In this document: in pieces, positions 34,484 to 46,771 of the stretch | Position numbering within the stretch: the stretch's first letter is position 1 | Layout of the letters: every line of letters begins with the position of its first letter | Source of the DNA: Saksenaea vasiformis B4078 | Lineage: Eukaryota > Mucoromycota > Mucoromycetes > Mucorales > Saksenaeaceae | Assembly: GCA_000697055.1 (NCBI GenBank) | Contig: JNDT01001428.1 | Location: 18,904-82,903, forward strand | Length of the DNA stretch: 64,000 nt | Direction of reading: 5' to 3' | Notes under the pieces: generated by a model | Told to the model about the DNA's origin: nothing | The model's input: only the letters and a program-made list of their open reading frames with translations | Database searches by the model: none | Made by a program: the position numbers and the translations under genes

Positions 34484-35424
34484 AGTCAATATCAACGACC
34501 TAACTGCAAAGCAAACAAGGTCCATGTAACAACAAAGTCACGGCCGTCAATATCGCTCGTCGAATTTCCCGTGACTACCTTGTTCGCCAGCATTGGGCAT
34601 CTGCTGCCGTACTGGCACAGACCATGCCAAAGCACGGCCATTGTTAGTATCAACACTTGATAGGTTGACGGCGAAGTATTTGGTGTGTCTATAGATCTAC
34701 TGCGAAAGCACCTAGGCGTACCTCGACAAAGAGACGGTTAGAGCAAAGAGCAGCTGACTAAAAAGTTGGAAATCATCGAGTCAACGAATTTATTGAAAAT
34801 AGATTCAATTATAAGCGCGCTTGTCAGCAAGGCGTTAAAGATACACGACTTGAAAAATGTAGCGACAAGTCTTTCAAATGACCAAAACATCATTCATTTG
34901 ACATGCTTCTAACCAAAGACGCTTGGATAACGTCGTTGTATTTCGACCATTTTTCTAACTCTTGTCGACGAAAACACACATAAAAGCAAGTTGATTTGGT
35001 TAAAAACCTACGAGCATTTCTTTAGCTTATTTTTCTAGGACCGACAGCATGGAAATTAAAAGCGGTGTTCCTTGCAATAAACGTACCTGCACAAGATCGT
35101 CTTTGTGCAACTAAATTTAGCATGAATGTTTTCTGTCATGGATATACACCTTCATATACCCAAACATGCTTTTGTTGTCTATAGAACTAAAACAAAAAGA
35201 AAAGGATAAATTTCTTCTGCTTTTTGATAAACGATGCCATACTGAGATGGCAGGTCTTCATATCTTCGTCCATCTATGTCGCTTTCAATCATCTCCCATT
35301 ATGATTGGCTAATTGTCAAACTCAAACTATAACCTTTCTCAAGCATCCGTGTTTTTCACACGAGCTTCTTTTTCTTCCGTTCACTCTACTTTACTCCCTC
35401 CTCTTTTTGTTGAATACGTCTATC
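34484..35424. promoter_or_regulatory. Divergent intergenic region, RRM gene / ILV3
   Basis: 941 bp between opposite starts. Plus strand just before ILV3 is strongly pyrimidine-rich (35340-35410), a common fungal promoter feature. No gene seen inside. Confidence 0.4.
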
Positions 35425-37864
35425 ATGTCCGGACAGGTACATATGTACGCGTATTTTCTGCCATGGCAAAGTGTGCTCTTTGTTCATGAAACTATTTTAG
35501 TCATAAACTGGAAACTCGCAACCATGATGTAGAGACAACACTGCCAATCATGAACAGGTATAGCCGCAACATAACACAAAAACAGACAGCTGGCGCAGCT
35601 CAGGCACAGTGTAAGTTGTCATGTTAAGGATGCAAGGCATGAAATCGAGACACCTAGTGTATGCCACTGGATTGAAGGATGAAGATTTCGAAAAAGCTCT
35701 TGTTGGGATTACCAGTTTGTAAGTTCCACCTTTCCATACAAACAAATTGTTTTGAGAAAATAATTCTGTGTGTACATAGCGGTTATGATGGAAATCCATG
35801 CAACATGCACATTAATGATCTTGCTGCCAAGGTCAAAGAGAGTGTCTGGAAAGCTGGACTGGTAGGCTACCAGTTTAACACCATCGGTGTCAGTGATGCA
35901 ATCCCAATGGGAAGTGCAGGCATGTCATTCTCATTGCCAAGTCGCGATATCATTGCTGATTCGATTGAGACGGTAATGTGCCGCCTCTTTTCCATGTTTA
36001 CAACGGGCTAACTCGGATTCAAGGTGATGAGTGCTCTTTGGTATGATGCCAACATTTCTCTGCCTGGATGTGACAAAAATATGCCTGGGTGCGTTCTGGC
36101 CATGGCACGCCTGAATCGTCCATCTATTGTCATTTATGGCGGTACAATGAAGAAAGGAAAGGGTACAGTGGGCGCATGCGCCAATCGTGAAATTGATATC
36201 GGAAATGCGCTGGAATGCAATGGTGAATACATTGTCGGAAAGATAAACGAGGAAGAGCGGCAAGATATCATCCGACACGCCTGCCCCGGAGCGGGAGCAT
36301 GTGGCGGCATGTAAGTAAAGAGGACACCCACTTCAACATCTTTTTCTCACACTCTACAGGTTCACGGCCAACACAAGTACGTCTCTCTAATAGGATAATC
36401 AGAGAACAAACGCGTTGACTCGATTTATTTCAGTGTCCAGTGCAATTGAAGCACTTGGTATGTCGCTTCCGTACAGTTCGTCCATCCCAGCCGAGGATCC
36501 ACTTAAGATTCAAGAATGTCTCCGTGTTGGCTCTGCTATTCGCAAACTGCTTGAGAAGGATATCAAGCCATGCGATATTATGACCAGAAAAGCATTTGAA
36601 AATGCTTTGACCTTAATCATGGTTCTTGGAGGTGGCAATGATGTTCGTACAGCTTCCTTTCTCATATGTTTATTCAGGTTCGACCAATGCTGTTCTTCAT
36701 ATGCTTGCCATGGCCAAAGCTGCCGCGGTGCCCTTGACACTCGAGGATATTCAAGCGATCTCGGATAAAACGCCATTCTTGGCGGATTTACGTCCCAGGT
36801 AGAAACAAATGAGAAAACAAATTTATAGACGTCTGATAACAACAAAGTGGACGTTATGTCATGGAAGATCTTCACAAGGTCGGCGGTGTACCAGGTACAT
36901 ACCAAGAAGAAAAAAAAAAGATATTTGTCGGACTAATAGAAAATCCAGCTGTCTTGAAATATCTCTATCAGCATAATATGATTCATGGAGATTGTATCAC
37001 CGTGACAGGAAAGACAATGGCGGAAAATCTGGCCTCGATTGAAGGGTTTACCGAAGGTCAGGACGTTGTGCGACCATTGTCAAATCCATTGAAATCCACG
37101 GGCCACTTGACTATTTTGCGAGGCAACCTTGCGCCCGAAGTAACGCTTTTCTTTCTCTGAATAGTCTCATTCATACGATGTTATAGGGAGCTGTAGCGAA
37201 GATCACCGGTAAAGAAGGTTTGTCCTTCACTGGACTTGCCCAAGTGTTTGACGAAGAAGATGATATTTTTACTGCTTTGGAGGAAAAGAGAATCTCCAAA
37301 GGAACAGTGGTTGTTGTTCGATACCAGGGTCCTAAAGGAGGCCCAGGCATGCCCGAGGTAGGAAACACACATATCCATATAACGACGCTAACTGTCATTT
37401 AAAGATGCGTATGTTCTTATTGTTTAGCACACAGGAGCAACTGAATCGTTTCTTTTTTCAAAAAACTAGTGAAACCGACAGCAGCCATTATGGGCGCAGG
37501 ATTAGGCAAGGATGTAGCTCTACTTACAGATGGTCGCTTTTCCGGCGCCTCTCATGTATGATTCCATCTTAACAGACTCAGCCTAACTCACCCTTCCTTA
37601 TTACAGGGGTTCATCATTGGTCATGTTTGTCCTGAGGCGCAGGAAGGTGGACCTATCGCTCTTATCGAAAACGGTGACAAGATCATAATCGATGCCAAGA
37701 CGCGAGAGATAACGGTCGATATATCATCTGACGAATTAGTTAAACGTAAAATGCTATGGAAACCAAAACCTCTGAAATACACAAAAGGGGTCCTAGCAAG
37801 ATACGTCATGACAGTAAAAAGTGCGAGCCAAGGCGCAGTTACAGACGAAGCATATCAACTTTAA
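35425..37864 (+). CDS. ILV3: Dihydroxyacid dehydratase
   Basis: Spliced model of 573 residues in 14 exons: 35425-35436, 35535-35610, 35658-35718, 35780-35972, 36024-36310, 36360-36376, 36434-36631, 36678-36798, 36848-36894, 36949-37139, 37187-37357, 37405-37408, 37470-37555 and 37607-37864. It removes water from dihydroxy-isovalerate and dihydroxy-methylvalerate in valine and isoleucine synthesis. Fe-S and active-site motifs are all present: [66 protein letters not shown]. The 4-nt exon 37405-37408 is needed to read PEMLKP. No clear mitochondrial presequence is visible, although fungal enzymes are normally mitochondrial; the first two exons (MSGQ and [10 protein letters not shown]) are the least certain. 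The stop lies 40 bp from the stop of the convergent GH3 gene. Confidence 0.93.
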
Positions 37865-37904
37865 CGCAGGGAATAGCAGTAATATTCGTATACGTATATG
37901 TAGT

Positions 37905-40598
37905 TCACTGCATGATAAATGATTGACTTTGGCGAATATCACGACTACTTGCTCCAATATGTACTGTAAATTGACCTTTGGGGACTACCCATCCGTTCTC
38001 GGTCCAGTAACTCAACTCGGTTGGTCCAAATTCGAAACGTACGGGTTTCTCTTCATTCTGCTTCAAGAATACCTTTTCAAATCCCCGTAGAATCTTTGGT
38101 GGCTCCTGAGCAGAGTCAGGGAATTGGATATAGGCTTGAACGACTTCAGCACCATCATAGTGGCCCGTGTTGCGAATCGTCACCGTAGCGATAATCTTCT
38201 TGTCATCACCGCTAAGATTCAGGTTGTAATAGGAGAAGATTGTGTAGGACAATCCGAACCCAAATTCGAATAGTGGATCGATCTTTTTGGCATCAAACCA
38301 CCGATACCCGATAAATATTCCTTCCTTGTACTCTGCCTATAAAAGGGGAAACGTTTAGATAGTGCGACGGTTGATATTCAAGTTACCGTTGGGCCATATG
38401 AAATTGTGGCGGGATAATCTTCCTCTCTCTTGGCAATTGTATAAGGTAAACGGCCTGATGGGTTCACATCTCCATATAAGATATCTGCAAGAGAATTGCC
38501 AGTCTCTTGCCCAGGTAGTCCAGCCCATACAATAGCCTTGATATGTGGATGATCAATCCACGGCATCAGCACGGCGCCGACCGAATGTATCACCACGATT
38601 GTATTCTTGTTGGCGTCGGCCACAGTACGAATCTAAAGGAAGATTTAATTTTCTCGCCTTATCCCGTGCTTCATACCAATTCGTCTCCGTTATCCCACAA
38701 AGAGATATTTTTACGATCACCGCGATTCCCATCCACCTCTATAAACTGCTCTCCAGAATCACTGTGTGAAAATACAATGGCCACGTCGGTATTGGATGCT
38801 ATTCTGGCTGCTGTTTTCAGATCCCAGTCGTCAAACGAATACAAAAGCTCGGTTGTGTTTTGTGCACGAAAATCCAAGCCCATGAGAGGCTTTATGGAAC
38901 GATAAACAAGACGCACAGATTCGATGCAAACACTTACTGTAATAAGATAAGGGTACAACGTCGTACCCGAGCCCCAACCTTGCGTTACTGTTCCACCGCA
39001 AAATTTACCGTCTTGGCAGTCATTGAGACCCCTAATCTCCAATAAATCAGTTTCGCAATTCTATTTGTGATGTGATAACACAACTTGGGACATGGACCAG
39101 CATCACTACCAATGATGCCGATTTTACCTAGCTTTGATTGAAGCGGCAGGATATTATCGTTATTACGTAACAAAACGGTAGAAGCAGCGCCCATTTGGCG
39201 AACTGGTTTGAAATGATCTCCTTGTACGTCGACATTCCGGTCCTTTTCGTGATGGAAGACATTGATATTCGTTTCAGGGTAGTCCTAAGAACAGTACTTT
39301 AGAATATAAACACATACTGCTCCTGATTCATTTGCCTGATCTTGACCGAGCTAATTCATCAAATGAGCTTCATTGAACTTGTTTATAGTGAGGATCTTCC
39401 TTTCTTACCTTGTACCAAGCGGCAACAATACGTTTCGCCATGTCATGGACCTAATAGCCTTACACAATTAATTCTTAATGTATTATCTAGCAAGCCGTTT
39501 TACCCGTCCTTCTGGCACTCGCCCAGCAGCAACCGCGTCGGTAAGATTTTTGCCAAAATAAGAATCCTTCGAATAAAACTCGATATCACCTAATGATTAA
39601 AAGCCATAAGCGTTATTTTTACTAGCGCATTTTTTTTTCTTTACCAGGCATTGTCATATCGAGCCCGCCATTAGCACTAGGAGCCGTAGAATGTGTGGCA
39701 CTCCAATCACTCTGTACAAATCCTTTAAATCCCATATCCTGTTTGAGTATTTTGTTTAAAAGGTGGTCATTCTCGCAAGTGTAGGTCCCTCGCAATCGAT
39801 TGTAAGAGCACATAACAGAAGCGACGTCCGCTTCGACTGATCGTGCAAATGGCCACGTATAGACTTCACGTAGCGTACGTTCATCCATCTCGGTTGATTG
39901 CTAGATTTGCACAACACAAATGCCCAAGTTAGTTTTTGCCTTGTATTGATTATACGAGCAAGACTTACCGTTGTTCGATCAAATTCTTGTTCGTTGCCCA
40001 CCAAATGTTTAGCTACAGCCATCTGGTATCATGGCCAATCGAAAAAAAATGTGTTATAGCGCACAATGCATTTTTCTTTCTTTCTTTAGTTACTTACCAC
40101 GCCTTGGCTTTGAATTCCTCGAATTGTTTCTGCTGCAGCTACACCAGCAAGGAATGGGTCTTCTCCAAACCCTTCCCAGCCTCTACCGCCTTGCGGCGTC
40201 CGCATCATATTCATACTGGGACCCAACTGAGCATGGATTCCTTTGCGACGAAATTCATTGCCCATATAAGAGCCACGCTCACGAAGAGCAACTTTGTCAA
40301 ATGATGCAGCGGCGCTGATTCCTGCCACCCCAGCGGTCGAGGACTTATCGAATCGAATGCCTAAGGGGCCGTCATGCAGACAGAGTGAAGGAAAATCGGG
40401 GTTGCGAACTGGTATCGTATTCCCAATGCAAGGCCCTTCGGACCAACCGACACCTGTAGTGATATTTACTTTTTGCTCCAGCGACATGCGACTGAGAAGC
40501 CTATCTGCCTTAGCGTAGGCCTCATCCCATGACAAGATCGTTCCGGTTGCTGCGTGGATGCAATAGCTCCACAATAGTAGTGCGACGAATGGATGCAT
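37905..40598 (-). CDS. Secreted GH3 beta-glucosidase
   Basis: Spliced model of 707 residues in ten exons: 40598-40098, 40022-39969, 39900-39645, 39589-39504, 39450-39409, 39284-39085, 39031-38938, 38889-38677, 38632-38387 and 38336-37905. A signal peptide (MHPFVALLLWSYCIHA) precedes the GH3 barrel with GGRGWEGFGEDPFL, AKHLVGNEQE and the nucleophile Asp in FVQSDWSATHS. The second domain has the acid/base Glu region (SDSGEQFIEVDGNRGDR). The C-terminal fibronectin-like domain follows (GFGLSYT, then VRNTG-like IRNTGHYDGAEVVQAYI). It releases glucose from cello-oligosaccharides outside the cell. Length is at the short end for fungal GH3. An upstream ATG (40649) would bury the signal peptide, so the later start is used. 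One donor (after 39085) is GTTGTG, weaker than the rest. Confidence 0.92.
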
Positions 40599-41163
40599 AA
40601 CGACGGATAAACCAGTATGTAAGAGAGGGATGACTTTATATACCATCATGTTTATAAATATACTCCTCGGACCAATGCATTTCCTGTCAGATCCTGCAAA
40701 GAGCGAAGGAAAAAATATGTAAGAACGTAATACGGTTGTTTCTATGAGGTGCCGGTTTTCATTAAAACCTTACTTTTTTTTCATTCTCCTACGCTAACAA
40801 AAATAGAAACGACATTTGAAGCAGGTTGGTCCATGTCTGTCTGCGGGGACGATAAACTACATAGCATGAGCATACAAAAACGATAACGACGATGGCCATT
40901 GCAACGACTTTGCTTGTTCGCCTTCAAAGCGTGTAACGAACACATCACGTTTCCGGTCTTTAATGCAATGATGTAGCAAAATATCATTTAGGAAATTTTC
41001 TCGCCACACATGGATATCTGCAAAAACAAATAAATAGGGAAGTCAATGAAACCCATCAAACATCCTTCATGCCGACTCCTCAGCCAATTATCTTCCCGTC
41101 CGAAAGTGCCACCCAGCGCTCCCTCGTCACTCTTTTCGTTTCTTCCGTTCGTCAGGATACATT
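40599..41163. other. Upstream flank of the GH3 gene
   Basis: Presumed GH3 promoter; no gene seen. Confidence 0.4.
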
Positions 41164-41628
41164 TCATAAAACATCCTTGAGAGTAGTCCTTGATTTCCTT
41201 ATGCTTTGATTTCCCCATTTAGTTACTGCACGACTACCAGGGATTATATGAGTGAAATAGCTCAACAACTCATGACTTTCTAGTCTGTTGCAGTATACTG
41301 TCATCAACGCTCCTCGTGACATATATTCTACAAGTCTCTGTGCTTCTTCAAAATTTAGGCTCATGCCACTTTTCATGGAAAATAGCAGCAATTTATTATT
41401 TGTTGTTACGGGGTTGCTCCTGCCGTCGATGAGTTTTCTAAAACGAGATGTTTAACGGATCGAGACCACACCTATGCACCTGACATTTCACCCCTGTTGT
41501 CCAACCATCCTTTCAGCACGGAAGTCATGTTATCTTCTTGAAGATAAATGAGAAATTTTCCTCCTCCATTGCACCTAGAAACCAGGAAGTAGGAAGGACT
41601 TTTAAGTACTTGAGGTGCTTTTCTTGGT
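41164..41628 (-). CDS. Unidentified coding fragment
   Basis: Two minus exons join in phase across a GT-AG intron (donor after about 41491, acceptor before about 41443). The frame is open at its 5' end (about 41628) and stops at 41164. It encodes strand-like and helical pieces: PSYFLVSRCNGGGKFLIYLQ, then GWLDNRGEIKLIDGRSNP, then LNFEEAQRLVEYMSRGA. I do not recognise a family. The N-terminal part may be missing, since the 1 kb upstream shows no convincing exon. It could be a gene fragment or the last exons of an unmodelled gene. Confidence 0.3.
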
Positions 41629-42682
41629 CATACGTAAAATTCCAGAGCACAGCACGCAAAAGGAGTACATCCAACGTAAAGTTTATTTGAAGCTGACACC
41701 AAACACTTTAAATAATGCAGACTATAGGAAAATTCCTTCCTCTCAAAAACATTAATGCAAACCAGAAGACTGCAAAAGATAACTCTGTTTGCTACCTGCA
41801 TTTGATACAAACAACATTTTTCTGTTATTTGCAAATAGTATAGAGCTGTTTTTATGTGATAACAACTGAAGAAAGCATTATCTCAATACTCTATTAACGT
41901 GTCATCAGGTATAGTATACAGAGCTACATAAAAGAAACTAAGCCCTAGGTAATACGAAAATGAACTATTAACGATAGTTATAGGACCAGAAAGTAGCGAC
42001 TAACGATCGAGCCTTATCGCCATTCCAGCCGCAGGAGAGCTTCTCGATGTATGTGATTACCAAGTCAAGGATGAACAAATGCATCGCTTGAGGATCAACT
42101 ATCTTTTTCTTCCGAGAGCAAAGCCGAACGAATCACATGTACTGGTGAATGTGACACGATACTAATAGTCTTTTGACGGGATACGCCGCGAAAGGTAGCA
42201 CTGAGCCCTGGACAAATGGCATCAATCACCAAACACGTGTACATCCTGTTACGGACCAGCTTTCAACCCGAATGCTCGATCGCCGTCCCTGATGAGCCTT
42301 ACGGTCCCTGTTCATCAGCATAAGGACGTTGCAGTAAGCCCGCGATACATTGCAGTCCCAGTGCCTAGACATCGACAGGACCTGTATTCTTGCGATCTCG
42401 ACTTAGAGAAACGATCATATCAAGATGGCAACAACAGCAGTACGATGATAGATGAATCGCTGCTGAAACTGTGGTCTTGTTTAATAGTAAGCCGTTGATC
42501 CTTAACAGCTTCTAAAATTGAACCCGTCAAAACTAGAGTTACTCCCATAAGCATATGGGATCTGAATATCAGGAAGTCACACTTGAACGTCTGTAGATAC
42601 TCATTCAAAGAAAAATGGAGGAAAATGACAGTTGTACCATTTCTCTTTGTTTTAGTTATTCCACCATAAAGATAACCCATCT
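41629..42682. other. Intergenic stretch
   Basis: 3' flank of RPN9 and unassigned sequence. Short frames only (for example 42292-42498 plus). Confidence 0.35.
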
Positions 42683-44084
42683 CTATTGAGCAAACACTTC
42701 TCCTCCTTGTTCACTAAGGAAGTCGCTAATTTTCCTGACATGACTATCCCATTCATCCAATCTTTGCCGCATGCCGTCAATCTGGTTCAGGTCAAGTACT
42801 CGTGGTTGAACCCACGTCACTGTGACAACTTGGTCTACTTGATCGATTGAGCCCCGAATCAAATTCAGTGACAATGCCTTCATCACCAAATGCTCCACCT
42901 AGTATCTTGATCAGAACAAATCACCCATAATCTTTATCCTCGTACCTCATCCACAGATATTCTTGTCTCTGCAGCGATCTCAGCAAAAGGTATGATTCTG
43001 TTGTCGCCAGAACGGCGAAAGACAGCTTCAATCAATGACATTAAACGAATCTTCTGGCCCATAGAATTCATGTTTTGTTGAAGGATAGGCTAAGGAAAAA
43101 TAAATTAGGTTAGAAGACCCTTGTGCTTTCCTACTTACCTGTTTGCTGAAGTGTGGCACCAAGGCCTCGAATTTTCCAATACTACCGCTATTGAAAGCCA
43201 AGAGAAGCGAAGGTAGCCACTCATGCTCTGTGCCTTTGAGAGAGTCAAGAATAGGATGCATTAACTAGACGAACGTCAGGTATCTGTGTGTAAGGAATCC
43301 TTCGCCATTACCAGTTCTCCGAAATTGTAGATCATATCACCCAGCAATGCCGAAATGGCAAGGTCATACGCTCTTTCGACTTTCTCCTGTGCTGATAGTT
43401 CATCAAGGTTCACGCAGGCCAGGTAGAGTAAGGCTGTCTTGTAGTACTGAGCAAACTCAGCCTTGGCCTTGTAATAGTCAGCGCTCACACGGTAGAAACT
43501 GGCATAAATCACTGTTCGCACGCTATCAAACTGATCCAGAATTTTTTCGCATTTATCGATCGCTTTTTTCACTTCATCCCATTGCTCAAGTCGCAGCTTA
43601 AAATACGTAGCTTCCATTACTGCGTACACATACACGTCCTGCGTTTCTGGTTTGTCCACCTTGGCAATAATACCAGACAAGAAGTCGACAGAATCTCCCG
43701 GTGCTAATCATTACCCAGGTTAGCAAATATAACCCGAGTCTTATTTCCTCACCCTCGAATTGCTTGGCTGCAGATAGAGCAATCGATACAAGCGACAATG
43801 TATTGATTTTATCTTCCCATTCTGCTACAAATTGTTGGAATATAGGAAGTTGGAAAGGCCCTGATTCTGATTCTTGAAAGAATTCCACAATCTTTTTTGT
43901 CAGTTGATGCCACAGCCTTTACAAGTGTCAGATGCTAAGGATAACGCGATCGATGATGCACGTACTTTCTTTCATGGAGATCTTCAAACGTTGTAAAATA
44001 ATGCTGCAAATGGGGTGCCGCCTTCTGTCGTTCATCATAAAGGAACTTGGGGACATCGAAATCGACTTCCATCGTTTGTGCCAT
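42683..44084 (-). CDS. RPN9: 26S proteasome regulatory subunit RPN9 (PSMD13)
   Basis: Spliced model of 386 residues, exons 44084-43966, 43916-43753, 43703-43312, 43264-43139, 43089-42946 and 42898-42683. The N-terminus reads MAQTMEVDFDVPKFLYDER; the TPR-like helical middle includes TQDVYVYAVMEATYFKLRLE and YYKTALLYLACVNLDELSAQ. The PCI domain covers the last 130 residues (IPFAEIAAETRISVDEVEHL, GSIDQVDQVVTVTWVQPRVL) and ends with the helix used for lid assembly. Rpn9 is a structural lid subunit next to Rpn11 and Rpn8. Length equals the family norm (about 376-393). All five introns are 47-51 nt. Confidence 0.93.
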
Positions 44085-44800
44085 GGTTGAATAATCCGTA
44101 ATGTACAAGATTGCGCGTCGTCGAACTTAACTTCAGTAAAAACGTCATCAGAGCGAGCGGACATTCAAAATGCATCAGCTACGGCATCCTGTCGCGTTCA
44201 TCGACCGAATACTTTGAATAGTGCGGTTGAAATATTTAGCTATTTCGAGATCTAGCGCTCGTAATCTACCGTTCTCCATAGATCCGCTGTCACCAGGTCA
44301 CAGCATATTAAAGAGGATGGCAGACACTACACATTTTCCAAATATATCATATATGTGTCAAATCGTATGATACTGATAGCAATTCTGTTATTGAAAGAAA
44401 TGCACAGTCTGGATTATCCAATGGCCTCAAAGTTCTATTCCTAATATTACTATACGATACGTTTTTCGTCCAATGTACAATCTAAACATATAAGAACACT
44501 GTTACATCCAAAGCCACGCATGTTAATTGTAGACCACGCTTGAGAAACTGGGGAAGAAGAGGTTTGTGATCAGCGGAACTATTAGCAACAGCATCGTAGG
44601 AATAAGTTTTCGCAAAGACGTACAAAAGCCTCTTTCCCTAAGTCCCCTAATGGGACTGTAAAATTCATAATCATATTCTTTCATATTTTTAACTTATGTT
44701 TCTCGATATTCCGCTAACGGAGATCTCATCCAAACATCCATTTCCCTAATGCAAATGCTGTGAATATTAACAGAAGACTTTCACAAAGCTGCACTGATAG
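44085..44800. other. Intergenic, RPN9 promoter side and 3' flank of the MFS locus
   Basis: No gene seen. AT-rich. Confidence 0.4.
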
Positions 44801-46771
44801 TTAAGTACAGTTCTTCCGTTTCTCGGCCCATTCCTCCCCTTTACGTTTGACAATGATCAATGCGATACATGCGATACATGGCAATCCACCAAGCACTGTA
44901 AATGACACGCCACTTCCGAGTGCTTTCATAGCATCATATGCAATCAAAGTGCTGGAGGCCCCAACGGACAATCGTGTGAGACTATTGCATGCTAAACAGA
45001 AGAGAAATATTTAATTATCCTTGCGCGGTTCCTCGTTTTCTTATTACCAAAGACTGAGACACCTCGCGTTGGAAAGCAGTCAGCTAGATAAGCTGTGATA
45101 GGAACGCTGGGTATTGTTAAGCTCAGAGCGGCTATGAGGTTCTCTAGTTAGTGATATCTCTATGCTCATTTTCTTCTTTTTACCAAAGAACTGTCCAATA
45201 AGACCATAGGCCCAGTGAACATTCATTTCGACACACCAACCATATTCAATCAATGCAGCCCACTGTAGAACAATCGCTCCCCAGAATACCCATCTTCCTA
45301 ACCGCATCTCAGGATAGATTTCCTCAGACAAAGCTTTTCTTGCATGTCGGTTGTATATCATGTCGGAGTATTTACCAGCGATAGCATTACCAATCAACGA
45401 CCCGACAGCCATTGGTAGATAGGACAAGCCCACAGCACCACTTCTAAGATTGTACTGATCAGTATAGATCCAGGTGAGTGCCGTAAGTCACAGAACAAGA
45501 AGAAGGATATAGAAACGTAGCAAGGTATTTCTGTTCTTATAGAGCGAAGAAAGCTTACAAGACGGTAACAAAAAGGATAACTAGAGAAACGTTGAGAAAT
45601 CTGAGTAGAGACAAGGATGATAGGGGATTCACCAAAAGCTTGGAATACATCTCCTCTTGTTTTTCATCGCCTTCCTTGAATGCAGGCAATGTTGGTGAAG
45701 CCCTGAAGGTTTCGGGTAGCAAGAGAAATACAGACAACCAGATACAGCCTGCGTAGATGACAAGGAACCATGGATTACTTCGTCAACCAAACACCTCATT
45801 CAGATAGCCTCCAATTATCGGTCTAGTAAAGTATTGGTATAGATCTTCCTAATACCAGCCATTTTCTACTTACCCAATGATAGGGTTTAGCAAATTTCCA
45901 CACATGAAACAGGAAAATGCCCTTCCCTTTTCACTTGGGTCAAAGATAACCCATATTATTCCAGCTCTCAAGGGCCCAACCTGAAATTTGTATGAGGAAA
46001 ACATGATGACGCTAAATAACTAAGCGACGCAAGCCAGTCCAATACCGCCAACGACGCGGAACACAATGAACATAGCGATGTTCACGGATGCTGCACAGCA
46101 AGTGCCGCCAATTATTCCAATGGAAAGGCCTATAATATACATCCATCTTCGTCCTTTAGAATATCACGTTAGCTTTTTCATCTTTATAATAAGGAATTAC
46201 TACCAAACGTGTCACCTAGACTTCCCCATAATATAGGTTAAAGCTTATCAGGAAGGCAAAGTCATCGCGATAAAAATGCACATACAAATATGGCACACGC
46301 ATAGATATTTGCAGATACTAAAGTATGATATGTTAGTCTGTATCTGTATCGTATAATACATGCTTGAAGAGTTGATTGCTATCGGCGTAGCGTTAAACGT
46401 TTCTTGCATAGAAGTCACCGCAGGCAGCTTTAAGGACGAACTTTGGTTACTATATTATGAGATATTGAAAGCAGTTACATATATTGTAGTGCTTTTTTTT
46501 AGCCTAAACGTACAAATTTAGAGCAATATTAGAAAGGTTAGTTTCTAGCTTACAATATGCTGGCTGCAGTGACAACGAATAAGATAATACGCTTTTTGGC
46601 TGCGCTGTAGGATCGTGGATCCATCTCGCTATCTGTGTCGCATGTACGTAGCCAACACCACCGTACACAACAAGCCTGCTTTTTTGCATTATCCGCCGAT
46701 TCTGAGAGATCATTGGTACATGAGTTACAACTTGTAGGCTGTTGTTCGTCATCTTGTAAAAGTGTAGTCAT
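44801..46771 (-). pseudogene. MFS transporter (DHA1-like), disrupted
   Basis: Segments in family order on minus: an N-terminal tail (MTTLLQDDEQQ) and DPRSYSAAKKRIILFVV; LPAVTSMQETFNATPIAI; ILWGSLGDTFGRRWMYIIG; the signature-like GGIGLACVA; FDPSEKGRAFSCFMCGNLL; GGYLNEVFG; WLSVFLLLPETF; SYLPMAVGSLIGNAIAGKYS; and a last helix ending KRKGEEWAEKRKNCT. This is a drug:H+ antiporter-type 12-helix carrier. An in-frame TGA sits where FGW-R-S is expected (about 45785-45787), no acceptor AG precedes the exon beginning ALTWIYTDQY (about 45490), and the segment before ILWGSLGD meets a TAA. I therefore call it a pseudogene, fairly recent because the rest is well kept. Sequencing or assembly error, or unusual splicing, remains possible. 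Confidence 0.65.

Noticed and set aside
45747..45785. 39-nt intron removing the TGA in the MFS gene
   Set aside because: It would keep the frame but is too short, has a weak donor and would delete part of a conserved membrane helix.
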